From Bacteroidota bacterium (GTDB lineage: Bacteria; Bacteroidota; Ignavibacteria; UBA10030; UBA8401), in the NCBI GenBank assembly GCA_035506275.1, contig DATJPT010000009.1, positions 222,579-286,578 of the forward strand: a DNA stretch of 64,000 bases. The letters run 5' to 3'. How positions within the stretch are numbered: the first letter of the stretch is position 1; every line of letters starts with the position of its first letter. Made by a program: the position numbers and the translations under genes. Positions 8,939 to 18,490 of this stretch are shown one piece after another. The notes under the pieces were generated by a model. It was not told the origin of the DNA. It worked only from the letters and a program-made list of their open reading frames with translations, and did no database searches.

Positions 8939-9310
8939 CTAAAGTCCCGACAGACATTCCCGCACCGCAGCTAGAAAGTGCTTTTGGTCAAAAGGCTTCT
9001 GGAATGTGTAATCTGCGCCGAAATGCTGAGCCATCCGGAGATATTGTTCCGGCTCAATTTTCCCTCCCCCCGAAATGGCGATGATCGGTGTTTTCCTGCT
9101 CTGTCCCCGGATTTCCATGATCGTTTCAATTCCTTCTTTTTCCGGCATGACGATGTCCGTGATGATCAGGTCAAACGTTTTGGATTCGATCATTTTTAAG
9201 CCGAGGCTCCCGTCGTGCGCTCCTTCCACGTCGTACCCGGCTTCCGACAGGAGTTGCACGATCATTCCGTTCATGATTTCATCATCGTCGATCACAAGTA
9301 TTTTTGCCAT
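8939..9310 (-). CDS. CheY-like single-domain response regulator
   Basis: The 123 residues are one receiver domain: acidic cluster IDDDE at 7-11, phosphoacceptor D52 in LIITDIVMPEKEG, the switch serine in IIAISGGG, and the conserved lysine in FQKPFDQKHF. There is no output domain, so it probably acts by protein-protein contact or as a phosphorelay carrier. It starts 8 bases after the stop of the six-PAS hybrid kinase (9319-12978), and the two are almost surely co-translated partners. Confidence 0.93.
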   Translation of the reverse strand: MAKILVIDDDEIMNGMIVQLLSEAGYDVEGAHDGSLGLKMIESKTFDLIITDIVMPEKEGIETIMEIRGQSRKTPIIAISGGGKIEPEQYLRMAQHFGADYTFQKPFDQKHFLAAVRECLSGL

Positions 9311-9318
9311 ACGAACCT

Positions 9319-12300
9319 TTATTGTTGATGATCAATAATATCCCTGATAATTCCGCTCAATTCGTTTGCGCGAAAAGGCTTCATTAAGATGTGGTCAATG
9401 CCGATCGCGGCCACTCTCTCCGGGTTCAATTCGCTGCTGAATCCGGTACAGAGAACAACCGGAAGATCGCTTCGTATTTTCAACGTTTCTTTTGCCAGTT
9501 CCATTCCCGAGATGCCCGGCATGGTCTGGTCGGTGATCAGGATGTCGATGTCGCTCGAGTGTTGTTGAATGAAATGCAGCGCCTCGATGCTTTCGGTAAT
9601 GCCGATCACGGTGTATCCCATCGGGGCCAGTATCTCTTTCGTCATTTCGATGAGCATCGGTTCATCGTCGACAAAGAGTATTGTTTCGTCGCCCGACAGC
9701 TTCTTCAATGCCTCCTCATCCGTTATTTCTGGGACCGGATCATCGACCGCGGGGAAGAAGAGTCTGAACGTTGTCCCTCTTCCAACGATGCTTTCCACCC
9801 GAACATCTCCTCCGAACGATTGGAGGACCCCCAACACGACGCTGAGCCCCATTCCCGTGCCGATCCCGACCGCCTTCGTCGTGAAGAAAGGTTCGAATGC
9901 CCTCGCGAGCGTCGCGGCATCCATTCCGCATCCCGTGTCGGACACTTCCACGACGGTATACTCGCCCGGCGTGATCTCTCCGACTTGACCGTGAAAACCT
10001 TTATCGAGCATGACAGACAGAAGGCGAAATGTCAGCGTCCCCCGCCTTTCCATGGCATCAACCGCATTGGTGGCAAGATTCAGAAGCACTTCATGGATCT
10101 TGGTCGAATCAGCTAAGATCGGCTTTGCGGTCTTGTCCAGTTCGGAGAGGATCGTGACGGAGGAGGGGATCGAAGCCTTCAGCATGTCCAGCACTTCTCT
10201 GATGACCGGCCGGACCGAAATGATCGCTTTTTGCGGCGCTGTCTTTCGGCTGAATGTCAGTATCTGTTGGATCAGATTTTTTGCCCTTTCGGTAGCTTTG
10301 AGGACTTTGAAGAGATTTCGCTCGAGTTTTGAGTTTTTCTCGGCATACTGAAGCGACATTTCAGTATAGCCGACAATTCCGCCGAGCACGTTATTGAAAT
10401 CGTGCGCAATGCCTCCGGCAAGGGTCCCGATGCTTTCTAATTTTTGCGACTGCAGAAGGCGGCGTTCCAACTCGAGTTTTTTCTCTTCGCTCCGTTTCAA
10501 GTCGGTGATGTCGCGCGTGATGGAGAGAATGTGGGGGACGCCTTCCATTTCGATGATGGAAGCGGACATTAGGCCGACGATGATCTCACCATGCTTCGTC
10601 CGGAAGGGGGCCTCGAGGTTGTCGAACCTTCCGTTTTCCCGCAATCCGTCGATCAACTTTTCCCTGTCCTCGGGATGCACCCAGATATCGAGTCCGAGCG
10701 ATGTTTTTCCCACCATCTCTTCTTCCGAGTAGCCCATGATGCGGGTGAAGCCCGGGTTGATCGAAACGTACATCCCGTCATCAAGCCTGTTAATGTTCAC
10801 CGCGTCGGGATTTGTCAGGAATGCCGTTTTGAACTTGTCCTCGCTCTGCCTCAGCAGCCTCTCCGCTCGGTTCCGTTCCGTAATGTCTCTCCCGATCGTC
10901 GACGCAGCGACAATGCGTCCGTCGGGATCCTTGATCGGCGATATCGTCAGGGACATCTCGATCCGTTCGCCGTTCTTTTTCTGGCGGACAGTTTCGTAAT
11001 GGACCAGTTTCGAACCCGCCTTGATTTTATCGAGAATCTCCTCCATGTCGTCCGAAGAGCCGGGGGGAAGGAGGATGGAGATGGGCTTCCCGATCACCTC
11101 GCTCGGAGAGTAACCGTAGATCGATTCCGCCCCTCTGTTCCAGCTGGTAATGATGCCCTCCAGCGTCTTGCTAATGATGACGTCGTCGGACGATTCGACG
11201 ATAGCGGCAAGTTTTCTGGCATGAGCTTCGCTTTCTCTGAGCGCCTCTTCGGCCCGTTTTCTGTCGGTGATATCCTCTACGGTACCGTCGTAATAGAGCG
11301 TGTTGCCGGCTCCATCTTTGATCGCACGGGCGCTTTCTCTGACGTGAATGATCGACCCGTCGCTTTTCTTCCAGGCCGATTCCAGCCCTCGAATCTCGCC
11401 GCATCGTTCCATCTGCTCGACAAACTGCCGGCGTTCGTACGACGGCTCGAACCCTTCGCGGTTCAAGTTTCTCGACTTCAGTTCGTCGAACGTCTTATAT
11501 CCGAGCTTTTCAATGATCGTGGGGTTCGCAAGGAGGATGGTCCCGTCGGGCTTTGTACGGTACAGCCCGATGGTTGAGTTTTCGTAGACGGACCGGAATC
11601 TCTCTTCACTTTCCCGGAGCGCCTGTTCAGCCTCTTTGCGTTTGGTGATATCGCGAATGACCAGCACTAATTTTTCAGGCCGGCCATCACGGTCACGAAT
11701 AAAGTCTGTGTTGACCTCAATGTCGAACGTGCTTCCGTTTTTACGCAACGCCCGGTACTCGTTCGACCGCATCGGCTCGCCATGGAGTCTCGCCGCGATG
11801 TTGGCGAGAGCGCGAGGCCGGTCGCTTGGAACGATAAAATCCACGATATTCAACCCGCGCGACTGCTCTTCGGAATCATAACCGAACATGGAAACGGCGA
11901 GCGGTGAGATCATCTCAATACTTCCGTCGAGCCGGGCGAAGGTAATGTTGTCGGGGGACGCATTGATAATGGAGCGGTAGCGCTCTTCGCTTTCGCGCAG
12001 ATCCTTTTCCATTTCCGTCCGCTTTGTAATGTCCCGGAACGACCACACGCGTCCGCTGTGTTGTCTCCCGTTGGTTATCGATGAGGAATACCGCTCAAAG
12101 ACCCTGCCGTCCTTGCAATACACAGTGTCAAAATCGAAGCCGTCGGATCCTCGCAGCTGCTGAATCTTCGAACGGAATGCTTCCGGGTCCGTAACCTCTG
12201 TCAGGACATGATTGAACACCTCTGTTTCATCCCCCGAATCGATCAATGATTGAGGGATCCTCCATAGTTCGGCAAACCGCTGGTTGGATTTTATTATTCT

Positions 12301-12978
12301 CCCTTCACTGTTCACGGCTGCAATGCCGTCGGCGGTCGACTCCAGAATGGCATTCATGTTATGCTCGTTCTCGCGCAGGGCCGTTTCTGCCTGCCGCCGC
12401 TGGGTAATATCTTCAATAATGGAGATGAAATACTGAGGCGTACCGGAAGTGTCTCGAACACACGAAGTCCGCAGATTGATCCAGACGACAGATCCGTCCT
12501 TTCGGAGGTAACGTTTTTCCGTAGTCAGTGTCCGGGTTTCGTCGGCCAGCAACGAGTTCAAATTCACGAGGCTATTTTGCAGGTCTTGCGGATGTGTGAT
12601 ATCCTGAAACCTCATTGTCATCAGTTCGTCCCGGGAATAGCCGACGATCTCACACCATCGGGCATTGACCAGAATGAATCTGCCGTTAAGCGAAACATGA
12701 GCTATGCCGAGGGCCGCCTGAGCGAACGTGGCTCGAAAACGCTCTTCCGTTTCGCGAAGCCTGTCATACAATCTGTCCATTGGCTTGAACGAAAAAAGAT
12801 AGACGAGGGGAAACGTAATCAACGTAAACAACCCCGCCTCGGTAAGCGACGTCGTCCAGCTTTCGCTCTTGAAGAAAAGGGGGAGAATCTTTACGCTGGC
12901 TATCTCGCTCGCCACCATGGCTCCGCCAAGGATGACCAAAAGTCTGAGTGTCGGCTTCCCCGGTATTTTCATTCCCAT
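9319..12978 (-). CDS. Six-PAS hybrid sensor histidine kinase with receiver domain
   Basis: I chose the ATG at 12978 because AAGGG stands 7 bases before it; the frame also has an ATG at 12996. The 1219-residue protein has two N-terminal membrane helices, then six successive PAS domains. Each opens with a motif such as FRATFAQAALGIA, YRSIINASPDNI or FRSVYENSTIGLY and closes with a DIT-type segment, and several are followed by PAC motifs. The kinase core carries the phospho-accepting H859 in GGIAHDFNNVLGG, an N box (NLATNAVDAM), and G boxes (DTGCGM, GTGMGLSVVLG). A receiver domain ends the protein, with the acceptor in ILITDQTMPG. Ligands of the PAS domains cannot be read from sequence. It is part of the minus-strand signalling island. 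Confidence 0.93.
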   Translation of the reverse strand: MGMKIPGKPTLRLLVILGGAMVASEIASVKILPLFFKSESWTTSLTEAGLFTLITFPLVYLFSFKPMDRLYDRLRETEERFRATFAQAALGIAHVSLNGRFILVNARWCEIVGYSRDELMTMRFQDITHPQDLQNSLVNLNSLLADETRTLTTEKRYLRKDGSVVWINLRTSCVRDTSGTPQYFISIIEDITQRRQAETALRENEHNMNAILESTADGIAAVNSEGRIIKSNQRFAELWRIPQSLIDSGDETEVFNHVLTEVTDPEAFRSKIQQLRGSDGFDFDTVYCKDGRVFERYSSSITNGRQHSGRVWSFRDITKRTEMEKDLRESEERYRSIINASPDNITFARLDGSIEMISPLAVSMFGYDSEEQSRGLNIVDFIVPSDRPRALANIAARLHGEPMRSNEYRALRKNGSTFDIEVNTDFIRDRDGRPEKLVLVIRDITKRKEAEQALRESEERFRSVYENSTIGLYRTKPDGTILLANPTIIEKLGYKTFDELKSRNLNREGFEPSYERRQFVEQMERCGEIRGLESAWKKSDGSIIHVRESARAIKDGAGNTLYYDGTVEDITDRKRAEEALRESEAHARKLAAIVESSDDVIISKTLEGIITSWNRGAESIYGYSPSEVIGKPISILLPPGSSDDMEEILDKIKAGSKLVHYETVRQKKNGERIEMSLTISPIKDPDGRIVAASTIGRDITERNRAERLLRQSEDKFKTAFLTNPDAVNINRLDDGMYVSINPGFTRIMGYSEEEMVGKTSLGLDIWVHPEDREKLIDGLRENGRFDNLEAPFRTKHGEIIVGLMSASIIEMEGVPHILSITRDITDLKRSEEKKLELERRLLQSQKLESIGTLAGGIAHDFNNVLGGIVGYTEMSLQYAEKNSKLERNLFKVLKATERAKNLIQQILTFSRKTAPQKAIISVRPVIREVLDMLKASIPSSVTILSELDKTAKPILADSTKIHEVLLNLATNAVDAMERRGTLTFRLLSVMLDKGFHGQVGEITPGEYTVVEVSDTGCGMDAATLARAFEPFFTTKAVGIGTGMGLSVVLGVLQSFGGDVRVESIVGRGTTFRLFFPAVDDPVPEITDEEALKKLSGDETILFVDDEPMLIEMTKEILAPMGYTVIGITESIEALHFIQQHSSDIDILITDQTMPGISGMELAKETLKIRSDLPVVLCTGFSSELNPERVAAIGIDHILMKPFRANELSGIIRDIIDHQQ

Positions 12979-13032
12979 ACTATTCCCTTCATGCATTGAC
13001 GTAATGATCGGATCCCTGGAGCAGGAAAATCC

Positions 13033-13611
13033 TTACACAGCTTTTTCTTTGCCGCGAAGCTTTTCAATGGCCGGCTTCACATGACTGTGATAGCAGTCGG
13101 GACAAATGCCGTGCGAGAACGAGGTGTCGGTCTTCTGCTTGATGTGCTTTTCGATTGACACCCATGTGTCGTCATCCTGGCGGATCCGTCTACAGTAGGA
13201 GCAGATCGGGAGGATCGACTGAAGCTGCCGGATCTCGTGCTGCATGTTCAGGATGCGTTCCGCGACCTGCAAGCGCGCGGCCAGCTGCTCCGAGTCGAAC
13301 GGCTTTGTGAGAACATCATCGGCTCCGGCTTTCATCGCTTCAAGATAACTTCCTTTGCCCCGGAGAACGGTGAGGAAAATGATGAACGTGTACGCATTCC
13401 TGTTCTCTGACCGGATCATGCGGGTCAATTCCAGGCCGTCCACCTGAGGCATCATCCAATCCGTAATGACGATCCTGGGATTCTTAGCCTGGTAGACGCT
13501 CCATGCCTCTTTGCCGTCCGAGGCGACAGACACTTCGTAATTGAGGCTTTGCAGCTGTTCCGTGATCAGGAGCTGGGAGACGACGTCGTCATCGACAACA
13601 AGAATTTTCAT
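13033..13611 (-). CDS. Response regulator with C-terminal Cys-rich (CxxC...CxxC) tail
   Basis: Residues 1-120 are a receiver: VVDDDV at 5-10, D51 in [13 protein letters not shown], and TKPFD with the conserved lysine near 103. After a linker helix the tail has C137, C140, C170 and C173 around a conserved-looking core ([20 protein letters not shown]). This tail is known from many kinases and regulators of environmental bacteria and probably binds a metal, but its function is not established. The ATG overlaps the stop of the upstream hybrid kinase by 4 bases (ATGA), so the two are translationally coupled and this regulator is likely a phosphoryl target of that kinase. Confidence 0.9.
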   Translation of the reverse strand: MKILVVDDDVVSQLLITEQLQSLNYEVSVASDGKEAWSVYQAKNPRIVITDWMMPQVDGLELTRMIRSENRNAYTFIIFLTVLRGKGSYLEAMKAGADDVLTKPFDSEQLAARLQVAERILNMQHEIRQLQSILPICSYCRRIRQDDDTWVSIEKHIKQKTDTSFSHGICPDCYHSHVKPAIEKLRGKEKAV

Positions 13612-15854
13612 AAAAGGTCATCCTTTGGGATTAATGTCTCAAGCTGCGACACTGTTTTTTTAAGGGCCTCCTCGAGTTCATCGACCAGGTGTTCGGTCTC
13701 TGCGAGATGGCCGTTGATTGCAAGAAGTTCTATATGCTCGCTAAGTTCTGCAACTGCGACGGCGCCGATTTGAGCGGCGCTTCCCCGAAGGGCATGAGCG
13801 GCCATTCGGATCTTCCCGGCATCCTGTGCAACCGCCGCTTCACGCATCTGAAGAATTCTTTTTGGCGAGTCATTATCGAGCTGCCGCGTGATGCGTCGTA
13901 ACAGGCTGGGATGTCCGTGCGAGGTGATGCTGTTAATTTCTTTGATGCGTTCCGGATCTATGACGGTCGCGGGGGGCGCTGTCAGGACCGAAGACGCCTG
14001 AACGGGTTGGGGTGTGCCCGCGTTGATCGCGATGCGCGGCAGCCACTTTCTAAGGATTCCCTCGATGTCAGATTTCCTGAACGGCTTCGCAACGTAATCG
14101 TCCATCCCGGCCTGAATGCATCGCTCCCGGTCCTCGTTGAAGGCATTGGCCGTCATCGCGACGATCACGGGCCTGTCCCTCCGCTGATCACTGCTCCGGA
14201 TGAGCCGGGTTGCCTCATAACCGTCCATCACGGGCATTTGGCAGTCCATAAAGATCAGATCAAACGGAGTCCGAAGATTCGCTTCGACAGTTTCACGGCC
14301 GTTGCCGGCGACTGCCGCCTGCACGCCGAATTTCTCGAGCATCCCCTTGGCGACTTCCTGATTGATTTGATTGTCTTCAGCGATCAGAATGCGGACATCC
14401 TTGCCGACGATCATCGGCGCATGATCCTCTTTGCCGCTTGAAATTGGGGGGGGATCAGGGGAATGATCGTGTAGCCGGTCTATGATATGGACTGCTGATG
14501 GTTCCCGGACCGCGTGTTGAGCGTGAAGCGGGAGAGTAAACCAAAATGTGCTTCCTTCCCCCTCGTGACTTTGAACGCCGATCGACCCTCCCATTAGTTC
14601 CACCAGCTGTTTGGATATCGCAAGGCCGAGACCGGTTCCGCCGTATTTTCTCGTTGTCGACCCGTCTCCCTGGGTGAAACTCTGGAAGAGGTTCTTTTGA
14701 ATTTCATCGGCAATGCCGATGCCGGTGTCGGAGACCGAAATCTTCAGCATCGGGTTCTCAACGCCCGGCGGTTCGATCGATGCGCTTATCGCGATCGAGC
14801 CCCGGTCGGTAAATTTGATCCCGTTACCGACGAGGTTCATCAGGATCTGCCGCAGACGCAACGGATCTCCCAGCAGATTCGAAAGGCATTTCTCAGGGAG
14901 ATCCGTTTTTATCTTCAGCCCTTTTTCAGCCGCTTTTCCCTCAAGGATCGCGGCGACCTCGGCGACGATCTGTCCCAGGTCGAAAGGAATTCGTTCGAGT
15001 GTCAGCTTGCCCGCCTCGATCTTTGAAAAATCAAGAATGTCGTTGATGATCGCGAGGAGGGTATCTCCTGATGCACGGATGATCGCCGCGTACCTCCGCT
15101 CTTCGTTTGGAAGTTCAGCGCCGAGGAGAAGTTCTGCCATGCCGATGATGCCGCTGAGGGGGGTCCGCAGCTCGTGACTCATGTTCGCCACAAATTCGGA
15201 TTTGAGCCGCGAAGCCCTGACGGCAATTTCTTTCGCGGCGATCAGCTCCTTTGTCCGTTCCTCAACCTTCTGCTCGAGGAGCCTGTTTTGATTGCTGATA
15301 CGGCGGTATAATTCCAGCTGTTCGAGGCCGGCGGCTGTCTTGAACAGGATTATCGACATCAGGTTGAGCGCCAGCTTATTCGGGATAGATTCAGCGCCGG
15401 CCGCGATGCCCACGAACATCCCGATGACGCTCCGCCGGGTCTCAAGGCCGTGCAGGACGAAGACGCGCCCGTCGGTTCGGGACGGAATAGGAATAGGCCT
15501 GCTTTGATGCAGCGCCCAGCCAAAAAGGCCCTCGTCGATAAACTGGTTCACCTCGTTAAGAATCAGATGACGGTCGCCTGGCGGATCGACATCGTCCAGG
15601 GTAAATTCATTGGTCGACTCGTCGGGGATGAAAAAAGCCGTCGTCTCCAGCCCGACAAGGCGGCGAAGATGTTCGCGCGTCGAACTGTAAATCGAAAGTT
15701 TATCCCAGCCTGATTGCAGCGAGGATTGCTCGTCGTCGATGGTGGAAACTTCTTCGAACGACTCGAGCATCCATTGGTTTGTCTCCTCGAGAAAACGCAC
15801 GCGCTCCAGCAGCGCTTCGGCGCTCGGGCCCGCCTGATGGTCTGCATCTGTCAT
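13608..15854 (-). CDS. BarA-like hybrid sensor histidine kinase (GAF-like, HisKA, HATPase, REC, HPt)
   Basis: The 748 residues carry a full phosphorelay. An N-terminal GAF-like sensor (about 40-175) and a coiled-coil linker (to 215) lead to HisKA with H227 in [16 protein letters not shown] HATPase follows (N box [12 protein letters not shown] boxes DTGIGI and GGTGLGLAI). A receiver has D537 in [13 protein letters not shown], and a C-terminal HPt has H687 in [15 protein letters not shown]. No membrane helix is seen, so it should be cytoplasmic. It overlaps both the HDOD gene before it and the response regulator after it by 4 bases, which strongly suggests a single coupled operon. Confidence 0.94.
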   Translation of the reverse strand: MTDADHQAGPSAEALLERVRFLEETNQWMLESFEEVSTIDDEQSSLQSGWDKLSIYSSTREHLRRLVGLETTAFFIPDESTNEFTLDDVDPPGDRHLILNEVNQFIDEGLFGWALHQSRPIPIPSRTDGRVFVLHGLETRRSVIGMFVGIAAGAESIPNKLALNLMSIILFKTAAGLEQLELYRRISNQNRLLEQKVEERTKELIAAKEIAVRASRLKSEFVANMSHELRTPLSGIIGMAELLLGAELPNEERRYAAIIRASGDTLLAIINDILDFSKIEAGKLTLERIPFDLGQIVAEVAAILEGKAAEKGLKIKTDLPEKCLSNLLGDPLRLRQILMNLVGNGIKFTDRGSIAISASIEPPGVENPMLKISVSDTGIGIADEIQKNLFQSFTQGDGSTTRKYGGTGLGLAISKQLVELMGGSIGVQSHEGEGSTFWFTLPLHAQHAVREPSAVHIIDRLHDHSPDPPPISSGKEDHAPMIVGKDVRILIAEDNQINQEVAKGMLEKFGVQAAVAGNGRETVEANLRTPFDLIFMDCQMPVMDGYEATRLIRSSDQRRDRPVIVAMTANAFNEDRERCIQAGMDDYVAKPFRKSDIEGILRKWLPRIAINAGTPQPVQASSVLTAPPATVIDPERIKEINSITSHGHPSLLRRITRQLDNDSPKRILQMREAAVAQDAGKIRMAAHALRGSAAQIGAVAVAELSEHIELLAINGHLAETEHLVDELEEALKKTVSQLETLIPKDDLL

Positions 15855-16705
15855 GATTCCCCCGCATGAAACATTTTCAAAACACTGTCGAGATTCCGGT
15901 CCACGAGGTCGAAGATTTGAGGAAGAAATCCCGGGTTAAGCCCCAACGCCAGCCATGCCTCCTCGTCGAAAGGAGGGACGCATATTTCTCCGCTGCTCCC
16001 GCATTGGATGGTGTGAGCTACGACATCGGCGATGTGGATGACGCACGCCTCGTCGCGGTAACGGCTTGCAAGCATGGGAGTGTGGTGATACCGGATAACC
16101 TCTTCGAGGCTTCCCGGAAGGCGCCATGCTTCGATCAGCGCCCCGCCGACCGCGGCATGGTCGAAGCCGACAATTTCCTGCTCGGCTTTGAACATGGGAG
16201 CGGGATGTTCAGTGATGGAATCGAATACCTCGTCCATCACGTCGGGTATTTTATCGTACATGATCAGCCTTCCGACATCATGGAGAATCCCGGCGACAAA
16301 AAAGCGCTCGACGTTCGATTCACGGTTGAGACATGCGATGACCCTCGCTGCAAGGCCGCACGCGATACCGTGCTTCCAGAATGATTCCATCGAAACGAAC
16401 CGCTCGGGAATATTGCGGAAGAGTTTCACGATCGACGTTGCGATCGAGAGATCATGCAGCTGCTGCGTGCCGATGATCATCACGGCCCGCGATATTGTAT
16501 CGATTTTTCTTGGAAACCCGAAATATGCGCTGTTGACGATTCGGAGGAGCCTGGCGGTCAAGCCGGCATCCTGCATGATAATGGCGCTGATTTGGGCCAC
16601 GGTCGTCTGCCGGTTGAAAATTGCCTCATGCAGCCGGTCATGGACTACCGAAATGGAAGAAAGCCTTTCCGATCCGTCGATCAGTTCCCGGGGATTGTTC
16701 AGCAT
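15851..16705 (-). CDS. HDOD domain protein
   Basis: From the ATG at 16705 the protein has 284 residues. The start is set by the upstream gene, whose stop overlaps it by 7 bases, and by AAGGG just upstream. A longer frame to 16873 is only the shadow of the upstream gene. HDOD features include [28 protein letters not shown] near the N-terminus, [16 protein letters not shown], and the partly kept HD-type motif [14 protein letters not shown], with [17 protein letters not shown] further on. HDOD proteins lack a full phosphodiesterase site and act as signalling scaffolds. It forms an operon with a small HD-GYP N-terminal-like protein and a BarA-like kinase. Confidence 0.9.
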   Translation of the reverse strand: MLNNPRELIDGSERLSSISVVHDRLHEAIFNRQTTVAQISAIIMQDAGLTARLLRIVNSAYFGFPRKIDTISRAVMIIGTQQLHDLSIATSIVKLFRNIPERFVSMESFWKHGIACGLAARVIACLNRESNVERFFVAGILHDVGRLIMYDKIPDVMDEVFDSITEHPAPMFKAEQEIVGFDHAAVGGALIEAWRLPGSLEEVIRYHHTPMLASRYRDEACVIHIADVVAHTIQCGSSGEICVPPFDEEAWLALGLNPGFLPQIFDLVDRNLDSVLKMFHAGES

Positions 16706-17049
16706 GGCGACCCTTCTTTCGATTTCGCTCCGGCGATGCGGCTGATTGCGATTCGCTTGAGCTCTTTCGAGAAGGCGTTCGCTTCGTTGACATATCTGAA
16801 AAGCACTGCTGCTTCGGCTGTCGCTTCTTCTATGAACCGGGGGGGGGTCTGAGGCTCCGTCGTCCCTTCGCATTGCTTTGTGCTGGCTTCGTCAACACTC
16901 ACTTCAGTAATGCCCCACGTTTTTAAGATCTTGATTCCTGATTGAGTGACCGCAGTCCCCTTTTGCAGCAGCATCGTGCCGTGAAGGTCGCTGACAGCTT
17001 CATCAATGATCATCCCTTCGCTGAGTTTGTCGAGAGAAATTTTTCCCAT
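16699..17049 (-). CDS. Small protein resembling the N-terminal (DUF3391-like) part of HD-GYP proteins
   Basis: The 116-residue protein reads ISLDKLSEGMIIDEAVSDLHGTMLL, then KGTAVTQSGIKILKTWGI and a VSVDE strand. This is the pattern found at the N-terminus of many HD-GYP phosphodiesterases (L..GM...D...G..LL.KG..L), here without the HD-GYP domain. A polar tail follows with an alpha-helix (AVLFRYVNEANAFSKELKRIAI). Its stop overlaps the start of the HDOD gene (ATGCTGA), so the pair may be a split form of one signalling protein. It is the first gene of the island and its start at 17049 (MGK) is the only good one. Confidence 0.65.
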   Translation of the reverse strand: MGKISLDKLSEGMIIDEAVSDLHGTMLLQKGTAVTQSGIKILKTWGITEVSVDEASTKQCEGTTEPQTPPRFIEEATAEAAVLFRYVNEANAFSKELKRIAISRIAGAKSKEGSPC

Positions 17050-17452
17050 GGGGTTTTTGTCATCAATGTTGATCGTGACTGTTTCTTGAGCAGGGCTCCA
17101 TTGAGGGGGTCGAACGGAGGCGACCCGTTTGCGATAGAAGGAAAATTTGTTTCTCCTTCGTATTAGTCCTGAGGAGGCAGAAAACGTAAACCTTACCTCC
17201 GGAGCGACGCCCCCTGCAATAATATCTCTCCCCCTATTTACTTGAGCAACAGGCGTGCCACGACGAACTTATTCGTATGCGGCGGAATCCTCTGAGAATC
17301 GCGAAAATACTCGGATACGGATTGCGCAGAAGGGAGGGGAGTGCTCGATGCTAATCGTGCTGGCTAATTTCAGCCAAGTGGCTGGTAACGAAGTGATGTG
17401 AATGGAAGAAAGGAAGGACGGCCGTATTGAAGAAATCGAATGAATATTTTTA
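17050..17452. other. Non-coding interval upstream of the signalling island
   Basis: About 400 bases between the lipoprotein gene and the signalling operon, both minus-strand. It should hold the promoter of the island. On the minus strand a TTGCTC at about 17245-17250 and a TATTAT at about 17220-17225 are 19 bases apart, which is a poor match. I looked for a cyclic-di-GMP riboswitch and did not see its conserved core. No gene or repeat is supported. Confidence 0.5.
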
Positions 17453-18109
17453 TTATTTCGCCGCCGGGGAGTACGGAGTGATGCTATTGAATTTGATCAC
17501 CACCGAAGGAGAATTCACTGATGGAAGGTCGAGGGTCTTGGTCTCACTGTATCTGTCGTAAATACTCTCAACGAATACTCCCGAGAATGTCACTAATTGA
17601 CCGACGCCGAGATGAGCGACTTGCTGATATGGTTTTGTCCCTTTGTCGATGACGGAGTTGTCTTTCCATGTGGGCCAGCGCTGGTAGTGGGTTTGATAGG
17701 AGACCAACAGCATCCCAGCTTCGCTGACAATTCTCAGAAATGTCCATGCCCCTTTATTTTCATTCCGTACTTCTGCAATTCGGCCTATCCAGTTGTCAAT
17801 ATGTTTCTTCCTCTCCTTGAAGAATTTCGTTCGTGCTTTATCACATTCATCCAGGATAGCCGAACGTTGCGCATCCGTTGTGGCAGATTGAAGCTCGTAC
17901 CGAAAATGGAGGTTGGTCTGATGAAAGGTAATTTGGTCGGAAGGATATTGGATCCCAGGAGCCTGGGACATCGCCCGATAGTCATCGGCATCTTGAGAGA
18001 GGCCTTTTTCCCCCTCGTTGTGCCGTGAGCAGGAGGGAAGGAGGAGGAGCATACTCAAAAGAAAAGGAAGGAGGCTGAATCGGCGGTCGGGGACGGTCAC
18101 TGTTCTCAT
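17453..18109 (-). CDS. Predicted lipoprotein of unknown function
   Basis: The 218-residue protein has a lipoprotein signal: a basic start, a hydrophobic core (LLPFLLSMLLLLPSC) and the lipobox cysteine C27. The mature part begins with a charged stretch, has an amphipathic helix (DECDKARTKFFKERKKHIDNW) and then a beta-rich C-terminal half. Segments such as HLGVGQLVTFSGVFVES and VVIKFNSITPY recall an OB-like fold; that is only an impression. I do not recognise the family. It is likely anchored in the inner or outer membrane, sorted by the Lol system. It precedes the island in the same direction with a 400-base gap, so it is probably transcribed separately. Confidence 0.7.
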   Translation of the reverse strand: MRTVTVPDRRFSLLPFLLSMLLLLPSCSRHNEGEKGLSQDADDYRAMSQAPGIQYPSDQITFHQTNLHFRYELQSATTDAQRSAILDECDKARTKFFKERKKHIDNWIGRIAEVRNENKGAWTFLRIVSEAGMLLVSYQTHYQRWPTWKDNSVIDKGTKPYQQVAHLGVGQLVTFSGVFVESIYDRYSETKTLDLPSVNSPSVVIKFNSITPYSPAAK

Positions 18110-18148
18110 CGTTTGTTAGTATGAGCTTGAAGAGGCGGTTGTCAGATT

Positions 18149-18454
18149 TTATTGTGCCTTATCGGCAAAAGTAAAACTGAGCATGATGCTCATGCAAAGC
18201 ACGCCGGCAAAAAATGCGACGAGACTCCACATCTTTTCCCGTGAGAGTTTGCCTCCTCGAAGCAAAAAATATCCGGCCAGCATGTTTGCGAATCCCCAGA
18301 GAACATTGACAAATGGGGAAGAGAGTCCTCTGCCGGGAGGATTGGCGAACGGCGAAGGGAATTTATCTCCTGAAACTCCGTGAATGAAATGCGGTACGGT
18401 ATTGGCCAGGAAGAGGCCGGCCAGGAAACACATCACATAATGATACCATTTCAT
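18149..18454 (-). CDS. Small membrane protein of unknown function
   Basis: The 101 residues hold three hydrophobic helices: YHYVMCFLAGLFLANTVPHF, FVNVLWGFANMLAGYFLL and MWSLVAFFAGVLCMSIMLSF. The first ends with a TVPHFIHGVSGDKFPSPF stretch. A run of Pro and Gly (PFANPPGRGLSSPF) lies between helices one and two. I recall similar small proteins annotated only as hypothetical. It is followed by the lipoprotein gene 39 bases on and preceded by an HNH gene; co-transcription is possible. Confidence 0.65.
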   Translation of the reverse strand: MKWYHYVMCFLAGLFLANTVPHFIHGVSGDKFPSPFANPPGRGLSSPFVNVLWGFANMLAGYFLLRGGKLSREKMWSLVAFFAGVLCMSIMLSFTFADKAQ

Positions 18455-18490
18455 GGAAAGGGTCCTCCATATTGATTCAGCCGGATTGAC

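Noticed and set aside
10591..11577. A 328-codon plus-strand frame inside the six-PAS kinase gene.
   Set aside because: Antisense of a clearly coding region with PAS motifs on the other strand; no family match.
17050..17250. A cyclic-di-GMP riboswitch before the signalling island.
   Set aside because: The conserved riboswitch core sequence and paired arms were not seen on either strand.
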